From positions 1 through 7,296 of the forward strand of contig JACMKH010000168.1 in the NCBI GenBank assembly GCA_014380205.1: 7,296 bases of DNA, in the 5' to 3' direction. The translations under genes and the position numbers were made by a program. The notes under the pieces were generated by a model that saw only the letters and a list, made by a program, of their open reading frames with translations, had not been told where the DNA came from and did not search any database. The stretch is from Sphingomonadaceae bacterium (GTDB taxonomy: Bacteria; Pseudomonadota; Alphaproteobacteria; Sphingomonadales; Sphingomonadaceae). Shown piece after piece: positions 1 to 4,764 of this stretch (positions are counted from its first letter, which is position 1; each line of letters starts with the position of its first letter).

Positions 1-135
1 CAGGCGGCAGTTGTTGGTGCCGAGATCGAGCGCGCCATAGCTGCGGCGCGTATTCGGGCGGGGGGCGAAATGCGCCGAAGCGGCGGCCGATCGGGCGCCG
101 TCGATTGGCGAAACTCTCGCGGCATCGTCGCTCAT
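1..135 (-). CDS. Ppx/GppA-family phosphatase, N-terminal 45 codons (runs off the left edge)
   Basis: The minus strand from the ATG at 135 reads MSDDAARVSP and ends at the window edge with YGALDLGTNNCRL. The LDLGTNN stretch (residues 37-43) is the first nucleotide-phosphate-binding loop of the ASKHA fold as found in exopolyphosphatase / guanosine pentaphosphatase (Ppx/GppA) proteins. The preceding 34 residues are a low-complexity Ala/Arg/Ser-rich leader, common in alphaproteobacterial members. These enzymes hydrolyse terminal phosphates of polyphosphate or convert pppGpp to ppGpp in the cytoplasm; the visible part cannot say which. No strong Shine-Dalgarno sequence precedes this ATG (only an A/G-rich patch), so the exact start is less certain than the family. 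The gene is divergent from the tRNA unit. The catalytic and C-terminal domains lie outside the window. Confidence 0.85.
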   Translation of the reverse strand, partial: MSDDAARVSPIDGARSAAASAHFAPRPNTRRSYGALDLGTNNCRL

Positions 136-254
136 GCCGGCGTCTTCTTTGCGTCTTTATGTTCTCCGCACGACATGCGCCGCCGGTACCTGCGGCCTGA
201 CTAGAGGCGCGCGCCCCAAAGGGCAAGACGAGGGGCGGGCGCGGAGCGTTCAGA
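136..254. other. Divergent intergenic region between the ppx/gppA-like gene and the tRNA promoter
   Basis: About 120 bases with no credible ORF: reading frames through it are G/C-rich low-complexity shadows. It must hold the promoter of the leftward Ppx/GppA-like gene, but I see no hexamer pair good enough to name. GGCGCGCGCC at 206-215 is a perfect 10-base palindrome, unremarkable at this GC content. Confidence 0.4.
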
Positions 255-283
255 TTGACACCGCCCGACCCCCCGCCTATTTC
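255..283 (+). promoter_or_regulatory. Sigma70-type promoter of the tRNA-Gln unit
   Basis: A perfect -35 hexamer TTGACA (255-260) is separated by exactly 17 bases from TATTTC (278-283), which keeps the TAT of a -10 hexamer. This predicts initiation near 290, about six bases before the mature 5' end of the tRNA at 296. The position and the consensus -35 fit a strong stable-RNA promoter. The -10 matches consensus at only three of six positions, which is common in high-GC alphaproteobacteria. Confidence 0.7.
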
Positions 284-295
284 CGCGCCTCCCGA

Positions 296-369
296 TGCCC
301 CGTCGTCTAACGGTAAGACACCGGACTCTGACTCCGTTTATCGAGGTTCGAATCCTCGCGGGGCATCCA
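296..369 (+). tRNA. tRNA-Gln, anticodon CUG (reads CAG)
   Basis: A full cloverleaf can be drawn. Acceptor stem 296-302 pairs with 359-365 (seven pairs, first pair U-A). The D stem GTC/GAC (305-307/317-319) has loop TAACGGTAA. The anticodon stem 321-325/333-337 encloses loop CTCTGAC, so the anticodon is CTG at 328-330. The T stem CGAGG/CCTCG (342-346/354-358) has loop TTCGAAT. CCA is encoded at 367-369. Oddities: the variable region is only four bases, the outermost anticodon-stem pair is a C-U mismatch (321/337), and the discriminator base is T366 rather than the G usual in enterobacterial tRNA-Gln. The U1-A72 pair is the element recognised by the GatCAB amidotransferase pathway, so charging by Glu-to-Gln transamidation is plausible but inferred. 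Confidence 0.95.
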
Positions 370-389
370 ACCGACAGATTGAGGCAACA

Positions 390-578
390 ATGAACGACAA
401 GACCAACGCGCCCGGCGACAGCGAAAAGGCCGCGAAGGGCCCGGGCAACCCTCCCAGTGACGCCAGGCGCGCCCTCCAAAAGAAGGCGAAGGAGCTCGCC
501 ACCTCCGAAGGCAAGGATTGGAAGGCGCTCGACCGTGAGGTGCGCAAGGAATACCGCCAGACCGCGCGAAAGAGCTAG
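390..578 (+). CDS. Small basic hypothetical protein, 62 aa, directly downstream of tRNA-Gln
   Basis: The frame starts MNDKTNAPGD and ends EYRQTARKS. I chose the ATG at 390 because the open frame further upstream runs through the tRNA and cannot be coding; GAGG at 381-384 lies five bases before it as a short ribosome binding site. The first 24 residues are Gly/Pro/Asn-rich and probably disordered; residues 25-62 are rich in Lys, Arg, Glu and Ala with one Trp (W44) and look alpha-helical and DNA- or RNA-binding in composition, though no known motif is seen. There is no signal peptide or membrane segment. The gene begins 20 bases after the tRNA 3' end and is followed within eight bases by an intrinsic terminator, so it is probably read from the tRNA promoter. 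Function unknown. Confidence 0.65.
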   Translation: MNDKTNAPGDSEKAAKGPGNPPSDARRALQKKAKELATSEGKDWKALDREVRKEYRQTARKS

Positions 579-585
579 CGCGGGC

Positions 586-605
586 GCGCCCCGCGGGGCG
601 CTTTT
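586..605 (+). terminator. Intrinsic terminator of the tRNA-Gln / 62-aa unit
   Basis: GCGCCCCGCGGGGCGC (586-601) is a perfect 16-base palindrome that folds as a six-pair all-G/C stem with a CGCG loop, and it is followed at once by TTTT (602-605). It begins eight bases after the TAG of the 62-aa gene and closes the unit started at the promoter at 255. Confidence 0.85.
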
Positions 606-608
606 CGC

Positions 609-638
609 TTGCAACCATGCTCGCGTGCCGCTCATACG
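609..638 (+). promoter_or_regulatory. Candidate promoter of the acidic lipoprotein gene (weak)
   Basis: TTGCAA (609-614, four of six matches to the -35) and CATACG (633-638, three of six to the -10) are 18 bases apart and lie between the terminator and the lipoprotein start at 694. A terminator just upstream means the lipoprotein gene needs its own promoter, and this is the best pair visible. The match is poor. Confidence 0.25.
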
Positions 639-693
639 GGCGGCGCGCGAGTGTCGTTTGGGCGCGCGCGGCCATTGGGGAAGGAAGAATTTG

Positions 694-960
694 ATGCGCA
701 GGCTCGGTTTGATTTGCATCGCTGGAGCCGCCGCGCTCGCCGTCTCGGCCTGTTCGGAGACCGCCCAGGACCAGATCGGCGAGGCCGCCGAGGCCGTCGG
801 CGACGATGTCGAGGAAGTCGCCGACGACACCGGCGCGGCGATCGAGAACGCCGCCGACGACGCGGGCGCCGCAGTCGACGAGGCCGGCGAGGACATCGGC
901 GCGGCCGCCGACGAGGCCGGCCAGGAAACCGAGGAAGCCGCCGACGACGCCGCCAACTAG
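694..960 (+). CDS. Small acidic lipoprotein built of 11-residue helical repeats, 88 aa
   Basis: The ATG at 694 follows the purine-rich ribosome binding site AAGGAAG (681-687) at a spacing of six bases; the longer upstream frame has no such site. Residues 1-19 are a type II signal peptide (basic MRR, hydrophobic core) ending in the lipobox VSA-C20. Ser at +2 would favour outer-membrane sorting under the E. coli rule. The mature part reads as consecutive 11-mers beginning IGEAAEAVGDD, VEEVADDTGAA, IENAADDAGAA, VDEAGEDIGAA and ADEAGQETEEA, with an incomplete sixth. I count 24 Asp/Glu and no Lys, Arg or His among the 69 mature residues. Eleven-residue periodicity is typical of extended amphipathic helices such as those in LEA proteins and apolipoproteins, so a periplasmic surface-associated helix is likely. 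Exact role unknown; homologous relation to LEA proteins is not implied. Confidence 0.8.
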   Translation: MRRLGLICIAGAAALAVSACSETAQDQIGEAAEAVGDDVEEVADDTGAAIENAADDAGAAVDEAGEDIGAAADEAGQETEEAADDAAN

Positions 961-1022
961 GCTTCGGCTCGCCCCGCTAGAGCCCCGTTGACACGCGCGC
1001 CCGGGCGCGGGAGACGCGTCGC

Positions 1023-1889
1023 ATGGACGACGATCCCTTGATCACGGCCGATGGCCCGATCACTGCGCCGCGCGCGGGGGACGTCGTTAAGCGCCACCGC
1101 CTGTCGACACGACTCTGGCACTGGATCAACGTCGTCGCGGTCGTCATCCTGCTGATGAGCGGGCTTTCGATCTTCAACGCGCACCCCCGGCTCTATTGGG
1201 GCGAATATGGCGCCAACGCCGACGCGCCCTGGCTCCAGATCGGCGGCGAGGGCGACCGCGGCTTCCTGCAGATCGGCGACGCGCGGATCGCCACCACGGG
1301 CGCGCTCGGCCGCTGGACCGACGAGAACGGCCGGACGAGCACGCGCGCCTTCCCGAGCTGGGCGACCATCCCCGGCTATTACAGCCTCGCGCTGGGGCGG
1401 CTGTGGCATTTCTTCTTCGCCTGGGTGCTGGTGATCGGCGGGCTCGCCTATTGGCTGACGAGCTTCCTCAACCGCCACGTCCAGCGCGATCTCGCGCCCA
1501 GCCGCGCCGAGCTCGCGCCGCGCCACCTATGGCATGAAATCAAGCAGCATGCGCGGCTGCGCTTTCCCGGGGGCGCGGCCGCGCTGCGCTACAACATCCT
1601 CCAGAAGCTTTCCTATCTGCTCGTGTTGTTCGTTCTGCTGCCGCTGATCGTGCTCACCGGGCTCACCATGTCGCCCAACATGGACGCGGCCTGGCCGTGG
1701 CTGCTCGACATGTTCGGCGGGCGGCAATCGGCGCGCTCGATCCATTTCATCGCCGCCTGGCTGCTCGTCGGCTTCGTCATCGTGCATGTCGTGATGGTCG
1801 CGCTCGCGGGGCCGGTCAACGAGCTCCGCTCGATGATCACGGGCCGCTTCCGCCTCCCCGGCGAGCGCGAGGAGGCGCCCGCCCAATGA
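1023..1889 (+). CDS. b561-type diheme cytochrome b, membrane subunit of a molybdoenzyme couple, 288 aa
   Basis: This is a four-helix prokaryotic cytochrome b561 / Ni-Fe-hydrogenase-type cytochrome b. Helices lie at about 34-50, 127-148, 196-216 and 240-262. Candidate heme ligands are His33 (in RLWHW), His129 (in LGRLWHF) and His241 and His255 (in IHFIAAW and VIVHVVM). The loop between helices 1 and 2 (about 51-126) is unusually long, Trp/Gly-rich and probably periplasmic. The loop at 149-195 is full of Arg, Lys and His and so cytoplasmic. The start ATG at 1023 has GGGAG at 1009-1013. Its TGA overlaps the next start in ATGA, so the two genes are translationally coupled. Inferred role: passing electrons between the quinone pool and the downstream periplasmic molybdopterin enzyme. 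This is not MsrQ, which has six helices. Confidence 0.88.
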   Translation: MDDDPLITADGPITAPRAGDVVKRHRLSTRLWHWINVVAVVILLMSGLSIFNAHPRLYWGEYGANADAPWLQIGGEGDRGFLQIGDARIATTGALGRWTDENGRTSTRAFPSWATIPGYYSLALGRLWHFFFAWVLVIGGLAYWLTSFLNRHVQRDLAPSRAELAPRHLWHEIKQHARLRFPGGAAALRYNILQKLSYLLVLFVLLPLIVLTGLTMSPNMDAAWPWLLDMFGGRQSARSIHFIAAWLLVGFVIVHVVMVALAGPVNELRSMITGRFRLPGEREEAPAQ

Positions 1890-2641
1890 GCATCGCGCTC
1901 AGCCGTCGCCGCCTGATCGGCACGCTCGGCGCGGGGCTGCTCGTCTCGGGTTGCGACAGCTGGAGCCGGAGCGGGCGCGTCCAGGCGCTGCTCGGATCGG
2001 CCGAGGATCTGACGATGGGGACGCAGCGGCTGATCACCGGCGAGGCGACGCTCGGGCGCGAATTCGGTCCCGCCGAAATGTCCCCGGTCTTCCGGATGAA
2101 CGGCAACCGCACCGCCGACACGCCCGAATATCGCCGCATGCTCGCCAACGGCTTCGCCGATTTCCGGCTGGTCGTCGACGGCCTTGTCCGCCGCCCGCTC
2201 GCGATCCCGCTCGATCGGCTGCGCGAGCTGCCGAGCCGCTCGCAGATCACGCGGCACGATTGCGTCGAGGGGTGGAGCGCGATCGGGCAATGGCGCGGCA
2301 CGTCGCTCGCGCTGCTGCTCGACGCCGCCGGCGTGCTCGATCAGGCGCGCTACATCGTCTTCCACTGCGCCGACAGCTTCGGAAGCACGCCCTATTACGA
2401 GAGCGTCGACATGGTCGACGCGCGCCACCCGCAGACCATCCTCGCCTGGGAGATGAACGGCCGGCCGCTGCCCGAGGGCCATGGCGCGCCCTTGCGCGCG
2501 CGGATCGAACGCCAGCTCGGCTACAAGCACGCCAAGTTCGTGATGCGCGTCGAGGCCGTCGCGTCGCTCGACCGCATCTACGGCGGTCGCGGCGGCTATT
2601 GGGAGGATGTCGGCGTCTACGCCTGGTATGCTGGGATTTGA
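1886..2641 (+). CDS. Tat-exported molybdopterin-dependent oxidoreductase (sulfite-oxidase fold), 251 aa
   Basis: The ATG at 1886 overlaps the preceding stop by four bases, with GAGGAGG at 1868-1874 as ribosome binding site. Residues 6-12 (SRRRLIG) are a twin-arginine motif, followed by a hydrophobic stretch and the lipobox VSG-C23, so the product looks like a Tat-dependent lipoprotein. Asp24 at +2 would keep it on the inner membrane under the E. coli sorting rule. The catalytic domain is of the sulfite oxidase / Oxidored_molyb fold: RHDCVEGWS at 123-131 carries the probable molybdenum-ligating Cys126, and GHGAPLR (198-204) and GYKHAKF (212-218) match the cofactor-binding C-terminal half. Length is typical of single-domain members such as MsrP-like and related proteins. 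The substrate (sulfite, methionine sulfoxide or other) cannot be told from the sequence. Confidence 0.88.
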   Translation: MSIALSRRRLIGTLGAGLLVSGCDSWSRSGRVQALLGSAEDLTMGTQRLITGEATLGREFGPAEMSPVFRMNGNRTADTPEYRRMLANGFADFRLVVDGLVRRPLAIPLDRLRELPSRSQITRHDCVEGWSAIGQWRGTSLALLLDAAGVLDQARYIVFHCADSFGSTPYYESVDMVDARHPQTILAWEMNGRPLPEGHGAPLRARIERQLGYKHAKFVMRVEAVASLDRIYGGRGGYWEDVGVYAWYAGI

Positions 2642-2642
2642 C

Positions 2643-2663
2643 CCTTCTCCCGGAGCGAGAAGG
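2643..2663 (+). terminator. Hairpin immediately after the molybdoenzyme stop, possible terminator
   Basis: CCTTCTC (2643-2649) pairs perfectly with GAGAAGG (2657-2663) over a seven-base loop, starting two bases after the TGA at 2639-2641. No T-run follows, so it is not a classical intrinsic terminator; it may protect the 3' end of the transcript or belong to the adjacent palindromic element, which it abuts exactly. Confidence 0.4.
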
Positions 2664-2783
2664 ATACGGAGGCTCGGCGACGAAGGAGCTTAGCCGGAGT
2701 TGAATGAGGGGTTTGGAAACATCAAGAGTTCCGAACCCCTCATCCAAGTTCGCCTAATTCGCTTCGCTCATAAGGCTCCGTAT
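2664..2783. repeat. 120-bp ungapped imperfect palindrome, probable dispersed intergenic element
   Basis: The two 55-base arms (2664-2718 and 2729-2783) line up as reverse complements without any gap around a ten-base centre; I count 39 of 55 positions matching. The ends are perfect over eight bases (ATACGGAG / CTCCGTAT). The inner hairpin pairs TGAGGGGTTTGGAA (2705-2718) with TTCCGAACCCCTCA (2729-2742), 13 Watson-Crick pairs and one G-U. The element sits between two convergent genes (stops at 2641 and 2834), where it could serve as a two-way terminator. Its layout and its sharp ends resemble the short palindromic repeats scattered through many proteobacterial genomes; copy number cannot be seen from one window. 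Base composition drops from here rightwards. Confidence 0.65.
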
Positions 2784-2833
2784 GGCGAGTGTATACTTAC
2801 GCAGCAAGTGTTGAAATGATGGAGGAAAACCTC

Positions 2834-3589
2834 CTACAGCGCTGCGACAAAAAGCTTGACGACCTTCTCGACCGCTTTCGCGAAGATATGAAGCTCCTCA
2901 ACGCACGGCTTTCCGGCGCGAGGAAGCTTGGGCGCAAACACTACATCGCTGGTCAGGCTGGCTTCCGCGCCAAGCACGTACTCCTCGAGCCCGGCCGGGC
3001 ACGGCATGAAGCGACGCTTGTTGCGTGTCGAATGGAAGGACTTGGAAAAGGCCGATCCGGGGAAGGCATCGAGCGAGATTCTGGCGTAAAGGGTATGTTT
3101 CACCGCGATCAACAGCCGATGCTTGTCGGCGAGGTCGAGTTGGTGGATTGCGTAGAGGAAGCCATTCCCTCGCTGATATGGTTTGCTCTGTCGGACGAGG
3201 TTGATCGCCGCCGTGCCAGCTTTGCGAACGTCCTTCTGTAGCCGCCGTTCGAGCTCGTCTTTCAGCTTAACGATCGGAAAGTGGGTGTCGTTGGGTGTTC
3301 GGCCGTTCGCGATAGCGCATGCGGAAATCAGATAATCGAGCGACGCTCGCAGATTGTGGATCGCATCGCCCAGCATACAGGCGATATGGCGGGGAAACGG
3401 CTTCCGATCGAAGATCAGAAAACCGAGTCGCTTCGATACGGGATCGAGTTGAAGATCGATGCCACTTGGGTCTCCTGCGAAAAATCGGGTGAGGGTCGTG
3501 TCGAATTCGTCGATATGAGCTTTTGCCCGATCCAACTTTAGGAAGGCTCCGGAGAAATCCGGTCTACGAGGATTCGAGATGGCTGACAC
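2834..3589 (-). CDS. Hypothetical protein with HNLR-SLDYL and DKHRLL motifs, low-GC accessory gene, 251 aa
   Basis: The minus-strand frame can start at a TTG (3643), but the GTG at 3589 has a strong GGGGGAGG ribosome binding site nine bases upstream (3599-3606), so I begin there: MSAISNPRRP. Visible features are a helical N-terminus (KLDRAKAHIDEFD, 18-30), HNLRASLDYL (79-88) and LDLADKHRLL (151-160). The last two motifs recur in a widespread family of uncharacterised bacterial proteins; I cannot name it or assign an activity. There is no signal peptide or membrane segment. Base composition is clearly lower than its neighbours (33 of 60 G/C at 2821-2880, 34 of 60 at 3361-3420), which suggests horizontal acquisition. 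GGAGG-AAAA-CCTCC at 2821-2834 touches the stop codon and may form a small hairpin. Confidence 0.75.
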   Translation of the reverse strand: MSAISNPRRPDFSGAFLKLDRAKAHIDEFDTTLTRFFAGDPSGIDLQLDPVSKRLGFLIFDRKPFPRHIACMLGDAIHNLRASLDYLISACAIANGRTPNDTHFPIVKLKDELERRLQKDVRKAGTAAINLVRQSKPYQRGNGFLYAIHQLDLADKHRLLIAVKHTLYARISLDAFPGSAFSKSFHSTRNKRRFMPCPAGLEEYVLGAEASLTSDVVFAPKLPRAGKPCVEELHIFAKAVEKVVKLFVAAL

Positions 3590-3701
3590 TGGCGAGGACC
3601 TCCCCCGGCGCGAGACGGAAGCACGGATGACCGCCGCGCTCAAGCAACGCGCTCAAGCCGCCCGCCAAGAGCCCAGGGGTGGCGTGCTCGAAGCGTCCTA
3701 G
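3579..3701 (+). CDS. Small hypothetical ORF, 40 aa, overlapping two minus-strand genes
   Basis: The ATG at 3579 follows GAGGA (3568-3572) at a spacing of six bases and opens a frame reading MADTGEDLPRRETEARMTAA, ending GGVLEAS. Residues 10-30 are rich in Arg, Ala, Glu and Gln and should form one amphipathic helix, resembling small uncharacterised proteins common in sphingomonad accessory regions. It overlaps the start of the gene at 2834-3589 by 11 bases head to head, and that gene's ribosome binding site (3599-3606) lies inside this frame. Its TAG shares the palindrome CTAG (3698-3701) with the stop of the minus-strand gene to its right. Either it is a real small protein with tightly packed neighbours, or one of the two starts here is misplaced. 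Function unknown. Confidence 0.5.
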   Translation: MADTGEDLPRRETEARMTAALKQRAQAARQEPRGGVLEAS

Positions 3702-3979
3702 CGTCGGCGCTTCGTCGGCTTTTTCGGAGGAGCCTCAAATGGCCCCCAGATGATGTTCACGATGATGCCAATGACGAGGTAGAGGCCGACCCCTCCGAAG
3801 AGGACGTAGTAGAGCCCGTTCTCGCCAAACATCCAGAGCAGGATCACGATGGCGATGAGGCCCAGGCATCCCATGCCAGCCAACGCGAGCGCCGATGAGA
3901 GCCATCCCTTCACCGCTCCCGCGCCGGACAGCATGATCAGAACGACGATGATAAGCAGCACGACGATCGCAAGCGTCAT
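3698..3979 (-). CDS. Small membrane protein with three helices and a basic C-terminal tail, 93 aa
   Basis: The start ATG at 3979 (MTLAIVVLLI) is preceded by GGAG seven bases upstream; a longer frame to 4030 reads through charged residues with no ribosome binding site and would hide the first helix. Predicted membrane segments lie at about 2-20, 28-50 and 56-79, and the tail is Pro/Lys/Arg-rich (PPKKPTKRRR, 84-93), probably cytoplasmic. No family is recognised. It lies 61 bases downstream of the XpaC-like gene on the same strand with a hairpin in between, so it may be a distal operon member of the telA group or separately expressed. GC content is somewhat lower than in the telA pair. Confidence 0.65.
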   Translation of the reverse strand: MTLAIVVLLIIVVLIMLSGAGAVKGWLSSALALAGMGCLGLIAIVILLWMFGENGLYYVLFGGVGLYLVIGIIVNIIWGPFEAPPKKPTKRRR

Positions 3980-3997
3980 GGCATAACTCCGTGTTCG

Positions 3998-4013
3998 CCC
4001 GGCGCGAGCCGGG
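3998..4013 (-). promoter_or_regulatory. Six-pair hairpin in the leader of the 93-aa membrane protein gene
   Basis: CCCGGC (3998-4003) and GCCGGG (4008-4013) are perfect complements around a four-base loop in the 61-base gap between the XpaC-like stop (4041) and the ATG at 3979. No T-run follows on the minus strand, so it is not an obvious terminator; it may be an mRNA-stability or processing structure that lowers expression of the last gene. Confidence 0.35.
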
Positions 4014-4040
4014 TGCGTATCCCTCCCCATTAGGAGACCG

Positions 4041-4754
4041 TCAGTCGATCCCGTCCGCGCCCTTGTATTTGAGCTCGAGGAACCGCCCCTGCGTCGCGAG
4101 CGCGTCGAGCTCGCCCTGCGCGAGCTGGTGGGTCATCCGGCCGAGCTCGCTGTCGACCACGTCGAGCCCGTCGAGCAGCTGCTTGTCGGCGTTTGATCCC
4201 GCGATGTCGGCCTGGCGCAGGTGCTTGGGCACCTTCTGATAGCCGTTGACCAGCTCGGGCAGCTCGACCCCGACCAGCCGCCGCACCTCGACCGCGGCGG
4301 GCTCGCGCGGGTCGAGGTTCTGGAGCTGGGGGCCGAGATGCTCGAGCCGCGTCGCGATCGCGTCGAGCTTGCGCGCGGCGGGCGGCGGCAGCGCGGCGCG
4401 CTGACTGGCGAGCCAGTCCTCGGTCCGCGTCGGCAGCGCCTTGAGCTCGGTCCCGACCAGCGCCTCCTGGCTCGGCGGCGGCGCATAGGGGAAGATCATC
4501 AGCCCGAAGGTGACGACGAGCAGCAGCAGCAGCACGAGCGCGAAGCCGCCGATGCCGATCCCGCCAATCACCAGCCCGAGCACGATCGCGGCGGCGATGA
4601 TCGCGGCGTCGATCGCGAGGATGCGCTTGGCGCGCGAGACCATCGCGCGCCGCCGCCGGTCGCGCTGGCGCATCGCCATCTTGCGCGCCTCGGGCGAGAC
4701 GCGGCGGAGAAGCACGTCGGCCTGCTGCATGATGCGGTCGGAGGATTCGCGCAT
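4041..4754 (-). CDS. XpaC-like two-helix membrane protein next to telA, 237 aa
   Basis: The start ATG at 4754 is ten bases after the telA stop, with GGAGGGG in the end of telA as ribosome binding site. An Arg-rich cytoplasmic N-terminus (residues 23-45) leads into two closely spaced helices (about 46-68 and 70-90), followed by a 145-residue soluble alpha-helical domain ending KYKGADGID. This layout, and the LVGVELPELVNGYQ and LDGLDVVDSELGRM segments, fit the XpaC / 5-bromo-4-chloroindolyl phosphate hydrolysis family, whose genes often accompany telA in other bacteria. The family name comes from an indirect phenotype, and no catalytic residues are known or visible here. Likely an inner-membrane partner of TelA. 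Family assignment is by recognition of pattern and context. Confidence 0.7.
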   Translation of the reverse strand: MRESSDRIMQQADVLLRRVSPEARKMAMRQRDRRRRAMVSRAKRILAIDAAIIAAAIVLGLVIGGIGIGGFALVLLLLLVVTFGLMIFPYAPPPSQEALVGTELKALPTRTEDWLASQRAALPPPAARKLDAIATRLEHLGPQLQNLDPREPAAVEVRRLVGVELPELVNGYQKVPKHLRQADIAGSNADKQLLDGLDVVDSELGRMTHQLAQGELDALATQGRFLELKYKGADGID

Positions 4755-4764
4755 GCGCGGACGC

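Noticed and set aside
255..389. N-terminal extension of the 62-aa gene reading in frame from 255 through the tRNA
   Set aside because: The extension is a translation of the promoter and the tRNA-Gln itself; the peptide SDSVYRGSNPRGAS is the usual artefact of translating a tRNA. The ATG at 390 has its own GAGG.
457..693. Upstream extension of the lipoprotein frame to 457
   Set aside because: It overlaps the 62-aa gene and the terminator in another frame, is Arg-rich, has no ribosome binding site, and would bury the signal peptide.
988..1016. Perfect TTGACA (988-993) as promoter of the cytochrome b gene
   Set aside because: At 16-18 bases downstream there is only GC-rich sequence (GAGACG region) with no -10 resemblance, and initiation would fall at or after the ATG at 1023.
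1613..2530. 305-codon minus-strand open frame antisense to the cytochrome and molybdoenzyme genes
   Set aside because: Low-complexity Ala/Arg/Asp-rich product with no motif; the plus strand encodes two clear, coupled families.
1023..2641. Identification of the redox pair as MsrQ/MsrP (YedZ/YedY)
   Set aside because: The cytochrome has four helices and a long periplasmic loop rather than the six-helix MsrQ layout, gene order is reversed relative to msrPQ, and the enzyme is a predicted lipoprotein. Function left open.
2789..3241. 150-codon plus-strand frame in the low-GC patch
   Set aside because: The minus strand carries the HNLR and DKHR motifs and a strong ribosome binding site; the plus frame shows no motif and lies wholly inside it.
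3642..3668. Repeated CGCGCTCAAG / CGCTCAAGC units as a tandem repeat
   Set aside because: Only two imperfect copies of about ten bases inside the 40-codon ORF; chance level at this composition.
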